A stretch of DNA of 64,000 nt. It comes from Flavobacterium pectinovorum (GTDB lineage Bacteria > Bacteroidota > Bacteroidia > Flavobacteriales > Flavobacteriaceae). The DNA lies in NCBI RefSeq assembly GCF_900142715.1, contig NZ_FRBX01000003.1:1-64000 (forward strand). The letters are read 5' to 3'. The position numbers and the translations under genes are program-made. Shown here piece after piece: positions 18,282-27,585 of this stretch. Under the pieces are notes generated by a model. That model searched no databases, was not told the origin of the DNA, and saw only the letters and a program-made list of their open reading frames with translations. The stretch's first letter is position 1; each line of letters starts with the position of its first letter.

Positions 18282-19960
18282 AGAAAATTACGCTTTTATT
18301 AAGCCTTATTTATATTAGCTGCTCAGCTCAGGTTTCTACAAATCCAACAGGATTAGTAACTTCAAAAGCGATGGTGGTTTCTGCCCGCGAAGAAGCGTCA
18401 AAAATTGGGGTTGAGATTATGAAAAAAGGCGGAAATGCTTTTGATGCCATGATTGGTACCGAACTGGCTTTGGCAGTTTCTTTTCCGTTTGCAGGAAACA
18501 TTGGCGGCGGTGGATTTATGGTTTACAGAAAAGCAAATGGCGAAGTTGGATCTTTAGATTATCGTGAAAAAGCGCCTTTAGCAGCATCAAAAGATATGTT
18601 TCTGGATAAAGAAGGAAATGTAATAAAAGGAAAAAGTACCGAAACTGCACTTGCCATTGGTGTTCCGGGAACTATTGCAGGAGTTTTTGCAGTGCATAAA
18701 AAATTTGGTTCATTACCAATGTCCGAAATCTTAAAACCCGTTATTGCTCTTGCCGAAAGAGGCGTTATTGTTACCAAAAAGCAGGAAAAAAGTATGAATA
18801 ATTATCGGGAATCGATCGTAAAAGTAAACGGTTCTACAACGCTTTTGGGAACTAATTTTAAAGAAAAAGATACTATTAAATATCCTGCTCTTGCCAATAC
18901 ATTAAAACGAATTTCTAAAAACGGTCGAGATGAGTTTTACAAAGGAGAAACCGCTAAAATTTTAGTTGAATATCTAACTAAAAAAGGTGGAATTATTACA
19001 CTTGAAGATCTCGCCAAATACGAAGCCAAGTGGAGAAAACCGCTTCAGTTTAATTACAAAGATTTAAAAATCACTTCGATGTCACCGCCAAGCAGCGGCG
19101 GAATTTGTCTGGCGCAAATCCTGAAAATGATTGCTCCTTATGATTTGGCAAAAATGGGTCATAATTCTCCGGAAGCAATTCAGATAATTGTTGAAGCCGA
19201 ACGAAGAGCTTATGCTGACAGAAGTCAGTTTTTGGGAGATCCGGATTTTGTCAAAATTCCCGTAAAAGCATTACTAGCTGATACCTATTTAAAAGATAGA
19301 ATGTCGACTTTTAATGTTAAAAAAGCCAGTTTATCATCTGAAATAAAAGAAGGAAAAATAACGTATAATGAAAGTACCGAAACCACACATTATTCAATAG
19401 TAGACCAATTTGGTAATGCAATTGCTGCAACTACAACCTTAAATGATGGTTACGGTTCTAAATATTATTGTGACGAATTAGGTTTCTTTCTGAATAACGA
19501 AATGGACGATTTTAGTGCAAAACCCGGATCTCCAAATATGTTTGGTCTGGTCGGAAGCGAAGCGAATAGTATTGCTCCTCAAAAACGTATGTTGAGTTCT
19601 ATGACGCCAACAATCGTAGAAAAAAACGGAAAACTTTTTATGGTTGTAGGAACTCCTGGAGGATCTACCATTATAACTTCGGTTTTGCAAACTATTTTAA
19701 ATGTTTACGAATACAAACTGAGTATGCAGGAAGCTGTAAATGCTCCACGTTTTCATCATCAATGGTTACCGGATCTTATTAATTTTGAAGCTGATGCTTT
19801 TGATATCAAAACTTTAGACCTATTAAAATCTAAAGGTTATTTGATTAACGAAAAACCAACTCCCGTACTTGGTAAAGTCGATGCCATTTTGGTTTTACCA
19901 AACAAAAATCTTGAAGGAGGTGCCGATTTTCGCGGAGACGATGCGGCTTCTGGTTTTTAA
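18278..19960 (+). CDS. ggt: gamma-glutamyltransferase / glutathione hydrolase
   Basis: 560 residues synthesised as a proenzyme. An N-terminal export signal ends YISCSAQ, a possible lipobox. The autocleavage and catalytic site is TTHYSIVD with the nucleophile Thr at about 369, so a large subunit of about 368 residues and a small one of about 191. GGGGFMVYR (77-85) and GTPGGSTIITSVLQTILN are family signatures of the substrate pocket. GGT cleaves the gamma-glutamyl bond of glutathione in the periplasm. Overlaps the preceding acpH-like gene by 4 bp. Confidence 0.95.
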   Translation: MKKITLLLSLIYISCSAQVSTNPTGLVTSKAMVVSAREEASKIGVEIMKKGGNAFDAMIGTELALAVSFPFAGNIGGGGFMVYRKANGEVGSLDYREKAPLAASKDMFLDKEGNVIKGKSTETALAIGVPGTIAGVFAVHKKFGSLPMSEILKPVIALAERGVIVTKKQEKSMNNYRESIVKVNGSTTLLGTNFKEKDTIKYPALANTLKRISKNGRDEFYKGETAKILVEYLTKKGGIITLEDLAKYEAKWRKPLQFNYKDLKITSMSPPSSGGICLAQILKMIAPYDLAKMGHNSPEAIQIIVEAERRAYADRSQFLGDPDFVKIPVKALLADTYLKDRMSTFNVKKASLSSEIKEGKITYNESTETTHYSIVDQFGNAIAATTTLNDGYGSKYYCDELGFFLNNEMDDFSAKPGSPNMFGLVGSEANSIAPQKRMLSSMTPTIVEKNGKLFMVVGTPGGSTIITSVLQTILNVYEYKLSMQEAVNAPRFHHQWLPDLINFEADAFDIKTLDLLKSKGYLINEKPTPVLGKVDAILVLPNKNLEGGADFRGDDAASGF

Positions 19961-20009
19961 ATTCTGAAAAAATAAACGGAAATAATTTACATTTTCGAAT
20001 TCTATGCCC

Positions 20010-20017
20010 TAAATTTG
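20010..20017 (+). promoter_or_regulatory. -7 element of the ClC gene
   Basis: TAAATTTG matches TAnnTTTG, 27 bp before the ATG at 20045. The -33 element is not clear. Confidence 0.5.
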
Positions 20018-20044
20018 TAGTTTACCTAACTTTTTAAACAAATA

Positions 20045-21829
20045 ATGTTAAGAAAACTTTTTCGCAGACTAGAGAGCATTATTGCTTTAGCTCAATCTAT
20101 ATTGACCCCAAAGCAATTTATTTTTTTATCAAGTGTATTAGTTGGTATTTCCTGCTCATTGGCTGTAATTGTTTTAAAAACATTTGCACACAGTGTTTTC
20201 TCTTTTGCTACCTATATAAACGGAATCCTTAAATTAAATTTCATTAATGGTATTTTACCCATAATTGGTATTTTACTAACTGTATTTGTTGTAAAAAAAG
20301 TTTTGAACGGCACGATTCAAAAAGGTACTTCACAAATTTTATATGCTGTTGCAAAAAAGGCAAGTATTATTCCTAAAAAGCAAATGTATGCCCAAATCAT
20401 TACGAGTTCCTTAACGGTAGGTTTGGGAGGTTCTGCCGGATTAGAAAGTCCAATTGTAATAACCGGAGCTGCTTTTGGATCAAACTATGCTCAAGGCTAC
20501 AAACTATCTTATAAAGACAGAACTTTACTTATTGGCTGTGGGGTTGCGGCAGGAATTTCAGCCGCTTTTAATGCTCCTATCGCCGGAGTTCTTTTTGCTA
20601 TCGAAGTTTTATTGGTAGATGTTAGTATTTCTGCCTTCACCCCTATTATGATTTCGGCTGCGACCGGTGCTTTGGTTTCTGCTATTTTATTAGACGAAAG
20701 CATTTTATTGTCTTTCAAAAAACAAGAAACTTTTAATTATCATAACATTCCTTTTTATGTTCTTTTAGGCGTTTTAACCGGTTTTGTTGCGGTTTATTAT
20801 GCTCGAAATTTTCAGAGAGTCGAACATTATTTTTCTAATTTAAAAATGGGGCCGTACAGAAAAGCCTTAATAGGTTCTTCGTTATTGGCGTTGCTTATTT
20901 TTATTTTTCCAACCCTTTTTGGTGAAGGTTATGAAAGTATCAAAACCCTATCAGAAAGTGACCCGGGACAATTGTTAGACAATACGTTGTTTGCTGATTT
21001 TAGAAACAACCAATGGGTTTTACTTCTTTTTGTGGGATGCACAATGATGGTAAAAGTATTCGCTTCCGGATTAACTCTTGGAAGTGGAGGAAACGGAGGA
21101 AACTTTGCTCCTTCATTATTTATGGGATCGTATTTGGGTTATTTCTTTTCCAAATTTATTACTTTGATTGGTTTATCAAAACTGCCTATTAGTAACTTCA
21201 CGATGGTTGGAATGGCCGGTATTTTGAGCGGATTGTTTCATGCGCCACTTACAGCAATTTTCTTAATTGCCGAAATTACCGGTGGTTACGGCTTAATGAT
21301 TCCGCTTATGATTGTTTCTTCTATAAGTTTTGCGATTTCAAAACGTTTTGAAAAATACTCGCTTGACGTAAAAAACCTGGCAAAAAAAGGACATGCTTTT
21401 ACGAGCAATAAAGATTCTAATATTCTTTCGACTTTAGATATTGACACTATTATACAATGCGATTATTTAACGGTTTCTCCGGATGAACATCTAACGAAAT
21501 TAGTTGATCTTATTTCGCATTCTAATCAGGTTGTTTTTGCCGTTGTCACGAAAGAAAACGAACTTGTTGGTGTGGTACATTTTAATGATATACGCGAAAT
21601 TATTTTTAATCCATATCGTGTAAAATATACTTTGATTAAAGATGTAATGAAAATACCTCCGGCTGTGATTTCCTCTTTTGATAGTATGGAAGTGGTTATG
21701 ACTAAATTCGAAAGATCAAAATCAGCCTTTATACCTGTCTTACGCGACGGAAAATATTTTGGTTTTATTTCTAAATCTATTGCCCTCGAAGCTTACCGAA
21801 CTAAGTTGCGTTCTATGACTATTGAATAG
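20045..21829 (+). CDS. ClC-family chloride channel or antiporter with CBS domains
   Basis: 594 residues. The membrane core (about 25-450) has the ClC filter motifs GSAGLESP (129-136), whose E134 matches the gating glutamate, and GSGGNGGNFAPSLFMG. The C-terminal 130 residues form a pair of CBS domains (from CDYLTVSPDEHL to GFISKSIALEA), which usually sense adenine nucleotides. Retention of the gating Glu suits either a channel or a Cl-/H+ exchanger. Monocistronic. Confidence 0.93.
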   Translation: MLRKLFRRLESIIALAQSILTPKQFIFLSSVLVGISCSLAVIVLKTFAHSVFSFATYINGILKLNFINGILPIIGILLTVFVVKKVLNGTIQKGTSQILYAVAKKASIIPKKQMYAQIITSSLTVGLGGSAGLESPIVITGAAFGSNYAQGYKLSYKDRTLLIGCGVAAGISAAFNAPIAGVLFAIEVLLVDVSISAFTPIMISAATGALVSAILLDESILLSFKKQETFNYHNIPFYVLLGVLTGFVAVYYARNFQRVEHYFSNLKMGPYRKALIGSSLLALLIFIFPTLFGEGYESIKTLSESDPGQLLDNTLFADFRNNQWVLLLFVGCTMMVKVFASGLTLGSGGNGGNFAPSLFMGSYLGYFFSKFITLIGLSKLPISNFTMVGMAGILSGLFHAPLTAIFLIAEITGGYGLMIPLMIVSSISFAISKRFEKYSLDVKNLAKKGHAFTSNKDSNILSTLDIDTIIQCDYLTVSPDEHLTKLVDLISHSNQVVFAVVTKENELVGVVHFNDIREIIFNPYRVKYTLIKDVMKIPPAVISSFDSMEVVMTKFERSKSAFIPVLRDGKYFGFISKSIALEAYRTKLRSMTIE

Positions 21830-21854
21830 TCTTAATATCGGATAGATTAAAAAT

Positions 21855-21885
21855 TTGAATTATCCGATATTAAGAAGTATCTTTG
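21855..21885 (+). promoter_or_regulatory. promoter of the fic gene (TTG-N20-TATCTTTG), near leaderless
   Basis: TTG (21855-21857) and TATCTTTG (21878-21885) are 20 nt apart. The ATG begins at 21893, only 7 nt after the -7 box, so the transcript should start at or within a few bases of the start codon. Confidence 0.8.
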
Positions 21886-21892
21886 CGGGATT

Positions 21893-22846
21893 ATGTGGAA
21901 TATAGACGTAACATACAGAGAAGAATTTCAATCAACTTTTGATAGATTGTACCAAAAAAGGCTTGATTTGCAAAACAGCAGACCATTGCCCAATATCGCT
22001 TTACATAAAATTCGCGAAAGTTTATCTCTCGAATGGACATACAATTCAAACAGTATTGAAGGAAATACAATGAGTTTGCGCGAAACCCAAATGGTGATTC
22101 AGGAAGGAATTACAATTAAGGGAAAATCACTTCGTGAACATTTTGAAACTCACAATCACGATAAAGCCATTGATTATCTATATTCAATTGTTGATGAAAC
22201 TTATAAACTGAGAAGCATTGACATTCTCTCAATTCACGGATTAGTTTTACGTTCTATCGAAGATGATTTTGCAGGACGATTACGTAATGGAGGCGTTAGA
22301 ATTTCGGGTGCTAATTTTATGCCTCCAAATGCCAATAAAGTTTCAGATTATCTGGATGAACTAATTGATTTTATAAATACAAATCCTTTAGGTTTAAACG
22401 ATATTGAACTGGCAACAATTTACCATCATAAATTAGTCTGGATTCATCCTTTCTTTGATGGAAATGGGCGTACAGTTCGTTTAAGTATGAATTTATTGTT
22501 GATGCGTTGTGGTTTTCCACCGGCAATTATCCTCAAAAATGACAGAAAAAAATATTACGAAGCGCTTAATCAGGCAAATAATGGCAACTATCAAAAATTA
22601 ACCCTTTTGATGTGTCAGGCTTTAGAGAGAACTTTAAATATTTACTTAAGCGCTATGCCGGGAAGCAGTTACGATTATCAACCGATAATTAATATTGTGA
22701 GTGAACCAGAAACTCCGTACGGTCAGGAATATATTAGTTTACTGGCCAGAACGGGAAAAATAGACGCTTATAAAGAAGGCCGAAACTGGTATACAACCAA
22801 AGAAGCCATAGACGAATATATGCTTACACGAAAAAGAAAACGCTAA
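21893..22846 (+). CDS. Fic-domain protein (AMPylator/deAMPylator family)
   Basis: 317 residues. The catalytic Fic loop is HPFFDGNGR (185-193), with its histidine as the general base. An N-terminal auto-inhibitory helix motif, SNSIEGN (52-58), of the S/TxxxE(G/N) type supplies the glutamate that blocks ATP in class II Fic proteins. The last 60 residues resemble a small winged-helix or excisionase-like domain (GRNWYTTKEAIDEYM). It probably transfers AMP to a protein under self-inhibition; the target is unknown. No antitoxin gene is adjacent, consistent with built-in inhibition. Terminator overlaps its stop. Confidence 0.92.
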   Translation: MWNIDVTYREEFQSTFDRLYQKRLDLQNSRPLPNIALHKIRESLSLEWTYNSNSIEGNTMSLRETQMVIQEGITIKGKSLREHFETHNHDKAIDYLYSIVDETYKLRSIDILSIHGLVLRSIEDDFAGRLRNGGVRISGANFMPPNANKVSDYLDELIDFINTNPLGLNDIELATIYHHKLVWIHPFFDGNGRTVRLSMNLLLMRCGFPPAIILKNDRKKYYEALNQANNGNYQKLTLLMCQALERTLNIYLSAMPGSSYDYQPIINIVSEPETPYGQEYISLLARTGKIDAYKEGRNWYTTKEAIDEYMLTRKRKR

Positions 22847-22864
22847 CTTAGGTTAGCGTTTTTT
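22837..22864 (+). terminator. terminator overlapping the fic stop codon
   Basis: AAAACGCTAAC (22837-22847) and GTTAGCGTTTT (22852-22862) form an 11-bp stem with a 4-nt loop and T tail. The fic stop codon is inside the first arm. Confidence 0.9.
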
Positions 22865-22922
22865 GTTACTAATTGTAACATAAAGTTTTGTTTTCGAGTA
22901 CTAAAAGAACAAATCAAAGTGG

Positions 22923-22930
22923 TAACTTTG
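22923..22930 (+). promoter_or_regulatory. -7 element of uvrA
   Basis: TAACTTTG lies 16 bp before the ATG at 22947. An in-frame TTG at 22935 falls at about the predicted transcription start, so the ATG is the better start. Confidence 0.6.
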
Positions 22931-22946
22931 CGTTTTGCTCAAAATT

Positions 22947-25781
22947 ATGTTAGAAAAAGACAATACTATTGAAGTTCTTGGTGCAAGAGTTCATAATCTA
23001 AAAAATATAGACATTTCTATTCCGCGTGAAAAACTGGTTGTTATTACCGGTCTTTCGGGTTCGGGAAAATCTTCCTTGGCGTTTGATACAATTTATGCCG
23101 AAGGACAGCGTCGTTATGTTGAAACGTTTTCGGCTTATGCCAGACAGTTTCTTGGCGGCTTGGAGCGTCCTGATGTTGACAAAATCGACGGACTTTCGCC
23201 GGTAATTGCCATTGAACAAAAAACAACAAGTAAAAGTCCGCGTTCAACCGTTGGAACTATTACTGAAATATATGATTTCCTAAGACTTTTATACGCTCGT
23301 GGAGCTGATGCTTACAGTTACAACACAGGCGAAAAAATGGTTTCCTATTCTGATGATCAGATTAAGGATTTGATTATGCAGGATTTCAACGGAAAACGTA
23401 TCAATATTTTGGCTCCGATTATTAGAGCCAGAAAAGGACATTATGCCGAATTATTCCAGCAAATCACCAAACAGGGATTTTTGAAAGTTCGCGTAAATGG
23501 CGAAGTTCAGGATTTGGTTTCAGGGATGAAACTGGATCGTTACAAAACCCACGATATAGAAATTGTTGTTGACCGAATGTTGATCGAAAATACCGAAGAC
23601 AATCAAAAAAGATTAGCCGAAAGTATCAATACAGCGATGCATCATGGCGAAAACGTTTTGATGATTTTAGATCAGGACACAAATGAAGTGCGTTATTTCA
23701 GTAGAAATTTGATGTGTCCAACAACCGGAATTTCCTATCAAAATCCAGAACCAAATTTGTTTTCGTTTAACTCTCCAAAAGGAGCTTGTCCGCATTGCAA
23801 CGGATTGGGAACGGTTCACGAAATCAACATCAAAAAGATTATTCCAAATCCTAAATTATCAATAAAAAGCGGTGGTTTTGCTCCGCTTGGCGAATATAAA
23901 TCGTCCTGGATTTTTAAGCAATTGGAAGTTATTGGAGAAAAATTTGGGTTTAAAATAACCGATCCGATTGAAAAAATTCCGGAAGAAGCCATGAATATGA
24001 TTCTTCACGGCGGAAAGGACAAATTCACTATAAACTCAAAAGATTTAGGTGTTACCCGCGATTATAAAATAGATTTTGAAGGAATTTCGCATTTCATCAA
24101 AAATCAATATGATGAAAGCCCTTCGACAACCATAAAACGTTGGGCAAAAGATTTTATGGACGAAGTAAACTGTCCGGTTTGCGAAGGTTCACGTTTAAAA
24201 AAAGAAGCACAATTTTTTAGAGTTAATGGAAAAAATATCACCGAATTGTGTGATATGGATATTTCTGATTTAACGGCCTGGTTTCAGGATTTAAATAGTC
24301 ATTTAACAGACAAACAACTTTTGATTGCATCAGAAGTCGTAAAAGAAATCAAAGATCGTTTGAACTTTTTGATGAATGTTGGTTTAAATTATCTGGCTTT
24401 AAGCCGAAGTTCAAAATCACTTTCGGGAGGTGAAGCGCAGCGTATTCGTCTGGCAACACAAATTGGTTCGCAATTGGTTGGTGTTTTGTATATTCTGGAT
24501 GAGCCAAGTATTGGTTTGCACCAAAGAGATAACGAAAAACTGATTAAATCGCTGGAACAATTACGTGATATTGGAAACTCTGTTATTGTTGTTGAACATG
24601 ATAAAGACATGATCGAAACAGCAGATTATGTAATTGATATTGGTCCGAAAGCAGGAAAATACGGTGGAGAAATCATTAGTATTGGAACGCCTGCAGAAAC
24701 TTTAAAATCAAATACAATTACCGCTCAATATTTGAATGGTACGATGAAATTGGAGATTCCGAAAGAACGCAGAAAAGGAAACGGAAAGTTTTTAAAACTA
24801 ACCGGAGCAACCGGAAATAACCTAAAAAATGTTTCTATTGAATTGCCTTTAGGTCAATTAATTTGCGTTACGGGAGTTTCGGGAAGCGGAAAATCGACTT
24901 TAATTAACGAAACGCTCTACCCTATTTTGAACGCTTATTATTTTAATGGCGTGAAAAAACCACAACCTTATAAAAAGATTGAAGGTCTTGAACATATTGA
25001 TAAAGTAATTGATATAGATCAAAGTCCGATTGGTAGAACGCCACGTTCAAACCCAGCGACTTACACCGAAGTTTTTACCGAAATCCGAAACTTATTTACC
25101 ATGACTTCTGAAAGTATGATTCGTGGTTACAAAGCCGGACGTTTTAGTTTTAACGTAAAAGGTGGACGTTGTGAAACCTGTGAAGGTTCCGGAGTAAGAA
25201 CGATCGAAATGAACTTTTTACCGGACGTTTATGTAGAATGCGAAACGTGCCAGGGAAAACGTTTTAATAGAGAAACACTGGAAATTCGATACAAAGGAAA
25301 ATCTATTTCGGATGTGTTGAATATGACAGTCGATGAAGCAGTTCCTTTTTTTGAAAATATTCCGAAGATTTACAGAAAAGTAAAAACAATTCAGGATGTT
25401 GGTTTAGGATATATTACACTTGGTCAGCAAAGTACAACGCTTTCCGGTGGAGAAGCCCAACGTATAAAATTGGCAGGAGAATTATCTAAAAAAGATACCG
25501 GAAATACATTTTATATTCTGGACGAACCTACAACTGGTTTGCATTTTGAAGACATTCGTGTTTTGATGGATGTTATCAATAAACTAGTCGATAAAGGAAA
25601 TACAATTCTGGTTATCGAACACAATATGGACGTGATTAAACTTGCCGATTATATTATTGATATTGGTCCAGAAGGCGGAAAAGGCGGCGGACAATTGATC
25701 GCCAAAGGAACTCCGGAAGAAGTTGCCAAAAATAAAAAAAGCTATACGGCTAAGTTTTTGAAAAAAGAATTGGAAGCATAA
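22947..25781 (+). CDS. uvrA: excinuclease ABC subunit A
   Basis: 944 residues from the ATG at 22947 ([20 protein letters not shown]). Two ABC ATPase modules: Walker [10 protein letters not shown] and GVSGSGKST, signatures [12 protein letters not shown] and [12 protein letters not shown], and Walker B ILDEPS and ILDEPT. Zinc-binding CPHC, CPVC, CETC and CETC pairs are present. UvrA dimers find DNA damage and load UvrB in nucleotide excision repair. Full length for the family. Monocistronic; uvrB is not nearby. Flavobacteria often carry more than one uvrA paralogue, so this may be one of several. Confidence 0.97.
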   Translation: MLEKDNTIEVLGARVHNLKNIDISIPREKLVVITGLSGSGKSSLAFDTIYAEGQRRYVETFSAYARQFLGGLERPDVDKIDGLSPVIAIEQKTTSKSPRSTVGTITEIYDFLRLLYARGADAYSYNTGEKMVSYSDDQIKDLIMQDFNGKRINILAPIIRARKGHYAELFQQITKQGFLKVRVNGEVQDLVSGMKLDRYKTHDIEIVVDRMLIENTEDNQKRLAESINTAMHHGENVLMILDQDTNEVRYFSRNLMCPTTGISYQNPEPNLFSFNSPKGACPHCNGLGTVHEINIKKIIPNPKLSIKSGGFAPLGEYKSSWIFKQLEVIGEKFGFKITDPIEKIPEEAMNMILHGGKDKFTINSKDLGVTRDYKIDFEGISHFIKNQYDESPSTTIKRWAKDFMDEVNCPVCEGSRLKKEAQFFRVNGKNITELCDMDISDLTAWFQDLNSHLTDKQLLIASEVVKEIKDRLNFLMNVGLNYLALSRSSKSLSGGEAQRIRLATQIGSQLVGVLYILDEPSIGLHQRDNEKLIKSLEQLRDIGNSVIVVEHDKDMIETADYVIDIGPKAGKYGGEIISIGTPAETLKSNTITAQYLNGTMKLEIPKERRKGNGKFLKLTGATGNNLKNVSIELPLGQLICVTGVSGSGKSTLINETLYPILNAYYFNGVKKPQPYKKIEGLEHIDKVIDIDQSPIGRTPRSNPATYTEVFTEIRNLFTMTSESMIRGYKAGRFSFNVKGGRCETCEGSGVRTIEMNFLPDVYVECETCQGKRFNRETLEIRYKGKSISDVLNMTVDEAVPFFENIPKIYRKVKTIQDVGLGYITLGQQSTTLSGGEAQRIKLAGELSKKDTGNTFYILDEPTTGLHFEDIRVLMDVINKLVDKGNTILVIEHNMDVIKLADYIIDIGPEGGKGGGQLIAKGTPEEVAKNKKSYTAKFLKKELEA

Positions 25782-25833
25782 TATGTTTGCTATGACACCT
25801 TAATTATTCCATTAAATGAAAATCAATATATCT

Positions 25834-25927
25834 AAGTTCCGTAGAAACTACATATTGGTAGCAACGAATTAAATCCGTTGAAAATATAATATATCACACA
25901 ACCAAGTTCCGTAGGAACGACATATTT
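25834..25927. repeat. interspersed repeat pair with GTTCCGTAGGAAC cores
   Basis: AAGTTCCGTAGAAACTACAT (from 25834) and AAGTTCCGTAGGAACGACAT (from 25904) are two copies 70 bp apart. The core GTTCC-GTA-GGAAC is palindromic in the second copy. GGTAGCAACGAATTAAATCC lies between them. The 320-bp gap 25782-26101 holds this element and no gene. Confidence 0.65.
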
Positions 25928-26101
25928 TTCTGATTTCATTAATCATTTGATAATGAACAACAACTCCAGTCTACGTCTGTTTTAAATGTTACATTTAAAT
26001 TAATAAATCCCCATTTTTGTAACAATTCTTAAAAAAAGTACTAATTTAGTACGCCCTTTTTGTCAAAGCTTATTTGATTTTGAAAGGTTAAGATAAAATC
26101 T

Positions 26102-26461
26102 ATGAATCTAAAAGAGAAATTCAGTAACGTAGACCAATATTTTTCGCCAAAAATAATTGATGAAGTAAACGATCAATATATTAAAGTGGCTAAAATAAAA
26201 GGTCAGGAAGTTCCGTGGCATAATCACGAAAATGAAGATGAATTATTTTACATTGTTGATGGTGAACTTTTAATGGAGATTGAGAATGAACCCTCTTTTA
26301 CTATGAAAAAAGGCGATTTATTTGTTGTAAAAAAAGGCGTAAATCACAGGGTTTCATCCATTGACGAATGTTTAATAATGCTGATTGAATCGAAAACTAC
26401 TGAACATACCGGAAAAGTTAAAAGCAACATTACTAAATCAATTGAGGAACAAACATATTAA
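26102..26461 (+). CDS. single-domain cupin protein
   Basis: 119 residues. Cupin motif 1 reads PWHNHENEDELFYIVDGEL, with the two His and one Glu of a metal site, and motif 2 is KKGDLFVVKKGVNHRV with the fourth ligand His. Such small cupins include isomerases, dioxygenases and sugar-binding proteins, so the reaction cannot be named. It stands alone between two repeat-filled gaps. Confidence 0.85.
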   Translation: MNLKEKFSNVDQYFSPKIIDEVNDQYIKVAKIKGQEVPWHNHENEDELFYIVDGELLMEIENEPSFTMKKGDLFVVKKGVNHRVSSIDECLIMLIESKTTEHTGKVKSNITKSIEEQTY

Positions 26462-26504
26462 TTAAAAGACAATTTTTTTTTTACAAAACAATGTTTCTAT
26501 TGAA

Positions 26505-26632
26505 AAAGAGTGCCCTAGCCCTGATGGTCCCGAAGCTTCGGGAGGCATCCTTTTGTGCCGGGGTTCGGCACAAAAGATATAGCGGACAGCAGGAATCAGC
26601 TCCTTCCTTCGACTACGCTCAGGATGACAATA
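26505..26632. repeat. mosaic intergenic repeat with three hairpin modules
   Basis: It contains CCCGAAGCTTCGGG (26529-26542, also at 17481), a hairpin CTTTTGTGCCG/CGGCACAAAAG (26550-26560 / 26566-26576), and the inverse of CATCCTGAGCG-AGTCGAAGGA, which recurs near 44817. More GC-rich than its surroundings. The short open frame running through it is not a gene. Confidence 0.7.
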
Positions 26633-26684
26633 ATAAAAACGACACAGCTAGAAATAAAAATATAAATAAATTAAAATACCTAAA

Positions 26685-27413
26685 ATGAGATTAGAAGATT
26701 TTGATAATGACGAGGATAAAGTAATTCAGGACCGTTTGAAACAAAAAACGTGGAATGAAATCAGAACCAATGACAGCTGGGCGATTTTTAAAATCATGGC
26801 CGAATTTGTAAACGGTTACGAAAGCATGGGGCGTATTGGTCCTTGTGTTTCGATTTTTGGATCGGCGAGAACAAAACCAGAGGATAAATACTATTTATTG
26901 GCCGAAAAAATTGCTTATAAAATTAGTAAAGCCGGTTATGGCGTAATTACAGGCGGAGGGCCGGGAATTATGGAAGCCGGAAATAAAGGCGCACATTTAG
27001 GAGGCGGAACTTCGGTTGGTTTAAACATCGAACTACCTTTTGAACAGCATTTTAACCCTTATATCGACCACGATAAAAACCTGAATTTCGATTATTTCTT
27101 TGTGAGGAAAGTAATGTTCGTAAAATATTCGCAAGGTTTTGTGGTGATGCCTGGAGGTTTTGGAACTCTTGACGAAATGTTTGAGGCGATAACTTTAATT
27201 CAGACCAAGAAAATTGGAAAATTCCCAATTATATTAGTTGGTGTTGAATTTTGGTCTGGTTTGATTGATTGGGTAAAAACAGTTTTGGTTGAAAAAATGC
27301 AAACTGTAAGTCCTGATGATTTAAACTTATTTAAAATCGTAGACACTGAAGATGAAGTAGTTGATGTTCTGGATAAGTTCTATAAGAAATATGATTTAAG
27401 CCCTAATTTCTAA
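26685..27413 (+). CDS. LOG-family (TIGR00730) Rossmann-fold nucleotide phosphoribohydrolase
   Basis: 242 residues. Signatures are SIFGSARTKPEDKYY, GYGVITGGGPGIMEAGNKGA, and the catalytic PGGFGTLDEMFE (the PGGxGTxxE motif). In plants and some bacteria these release cytokinin bases from nucleoside 5'-monophosphates; in most bacteria they act on AMP or related nucleotides. Lysine-decarboxylase labels for this family are historical errors. A terminator lies about 100 bp downstream, after a separate -7 element. Confidence 0.92.
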   Translation: MRLEDFDNDEDKVIQDRLKQKTWNEIRTNDSWAIFKIMAEFVNGYESMGRIGPCVSIFGSARTKPEDKYYLLAEKIAYKISKAGYGVITGGGPGIMEAGNKGAHLGGGTSVGLNIELPFEQHFNPYIDHDKNLNFDYFFVRKVMFVKYSQGFVVMPGGFGTLDEMFEAITLIQTKKIGKFPIILVGVEFWSGLIDWVKTVLVEKMQTVSPDDLNLFKIVDTEDEVVDVLDKFYKKYDLSPNF

Positions 27414-27463
27414 TTTTTAAATTATATAGTAACTTAAGTTAACCTAAGTTTAATAAATAGATA

Positions 27464-27471
27464 TAAATTTG
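27464..27471 (+). promoter_or_regulatory. -7 element ahead of a very short transcribed unit
   Basis: TAAATTTG precedes a strong hairpin terminator by about 40 bp. Just upstream are two tandem 10-mers, AACTTAAGTT and AACCTAAGTT (27431-27450), that look like an operator. It could serve a tiny RNA or an attenuated leader of the gene at 27586. Confidence 0.4.
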
Positions 27472-27509
27472 CCTGAATGAGCAAATAACGTTAAGTCTTA
27501 CAAAAAATG

Positions 27510-27537
27510 AAAGCTGTTTTTTAAAACAGCTTTTTTT
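27510..27537 (+). terminator. rho-independent terminator
   Basis: AAAGCTGTTTT (27510-27520) and AAAACAGCTTT (27523-27533) pair with a 2-nt gap, in practice a 9- to 11-bp stem, followed by a T run. It ends either the LOG-family gene or the short unit starting near 27478. Confidence 0.85.
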
Positions 27538-27585
27538 ATGCTATTTTTACAAAAAACCAAAACAAGTTTATGCACGTAAATCTAA

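Noticed and set aside
26491..26688. 65-codon plus-strand frame before the LOG-family gene
   Set aside because: It runs straight through the mosaic hairpin repeat at 26505-26632; the apparent protein is a translation of repeat DNA.
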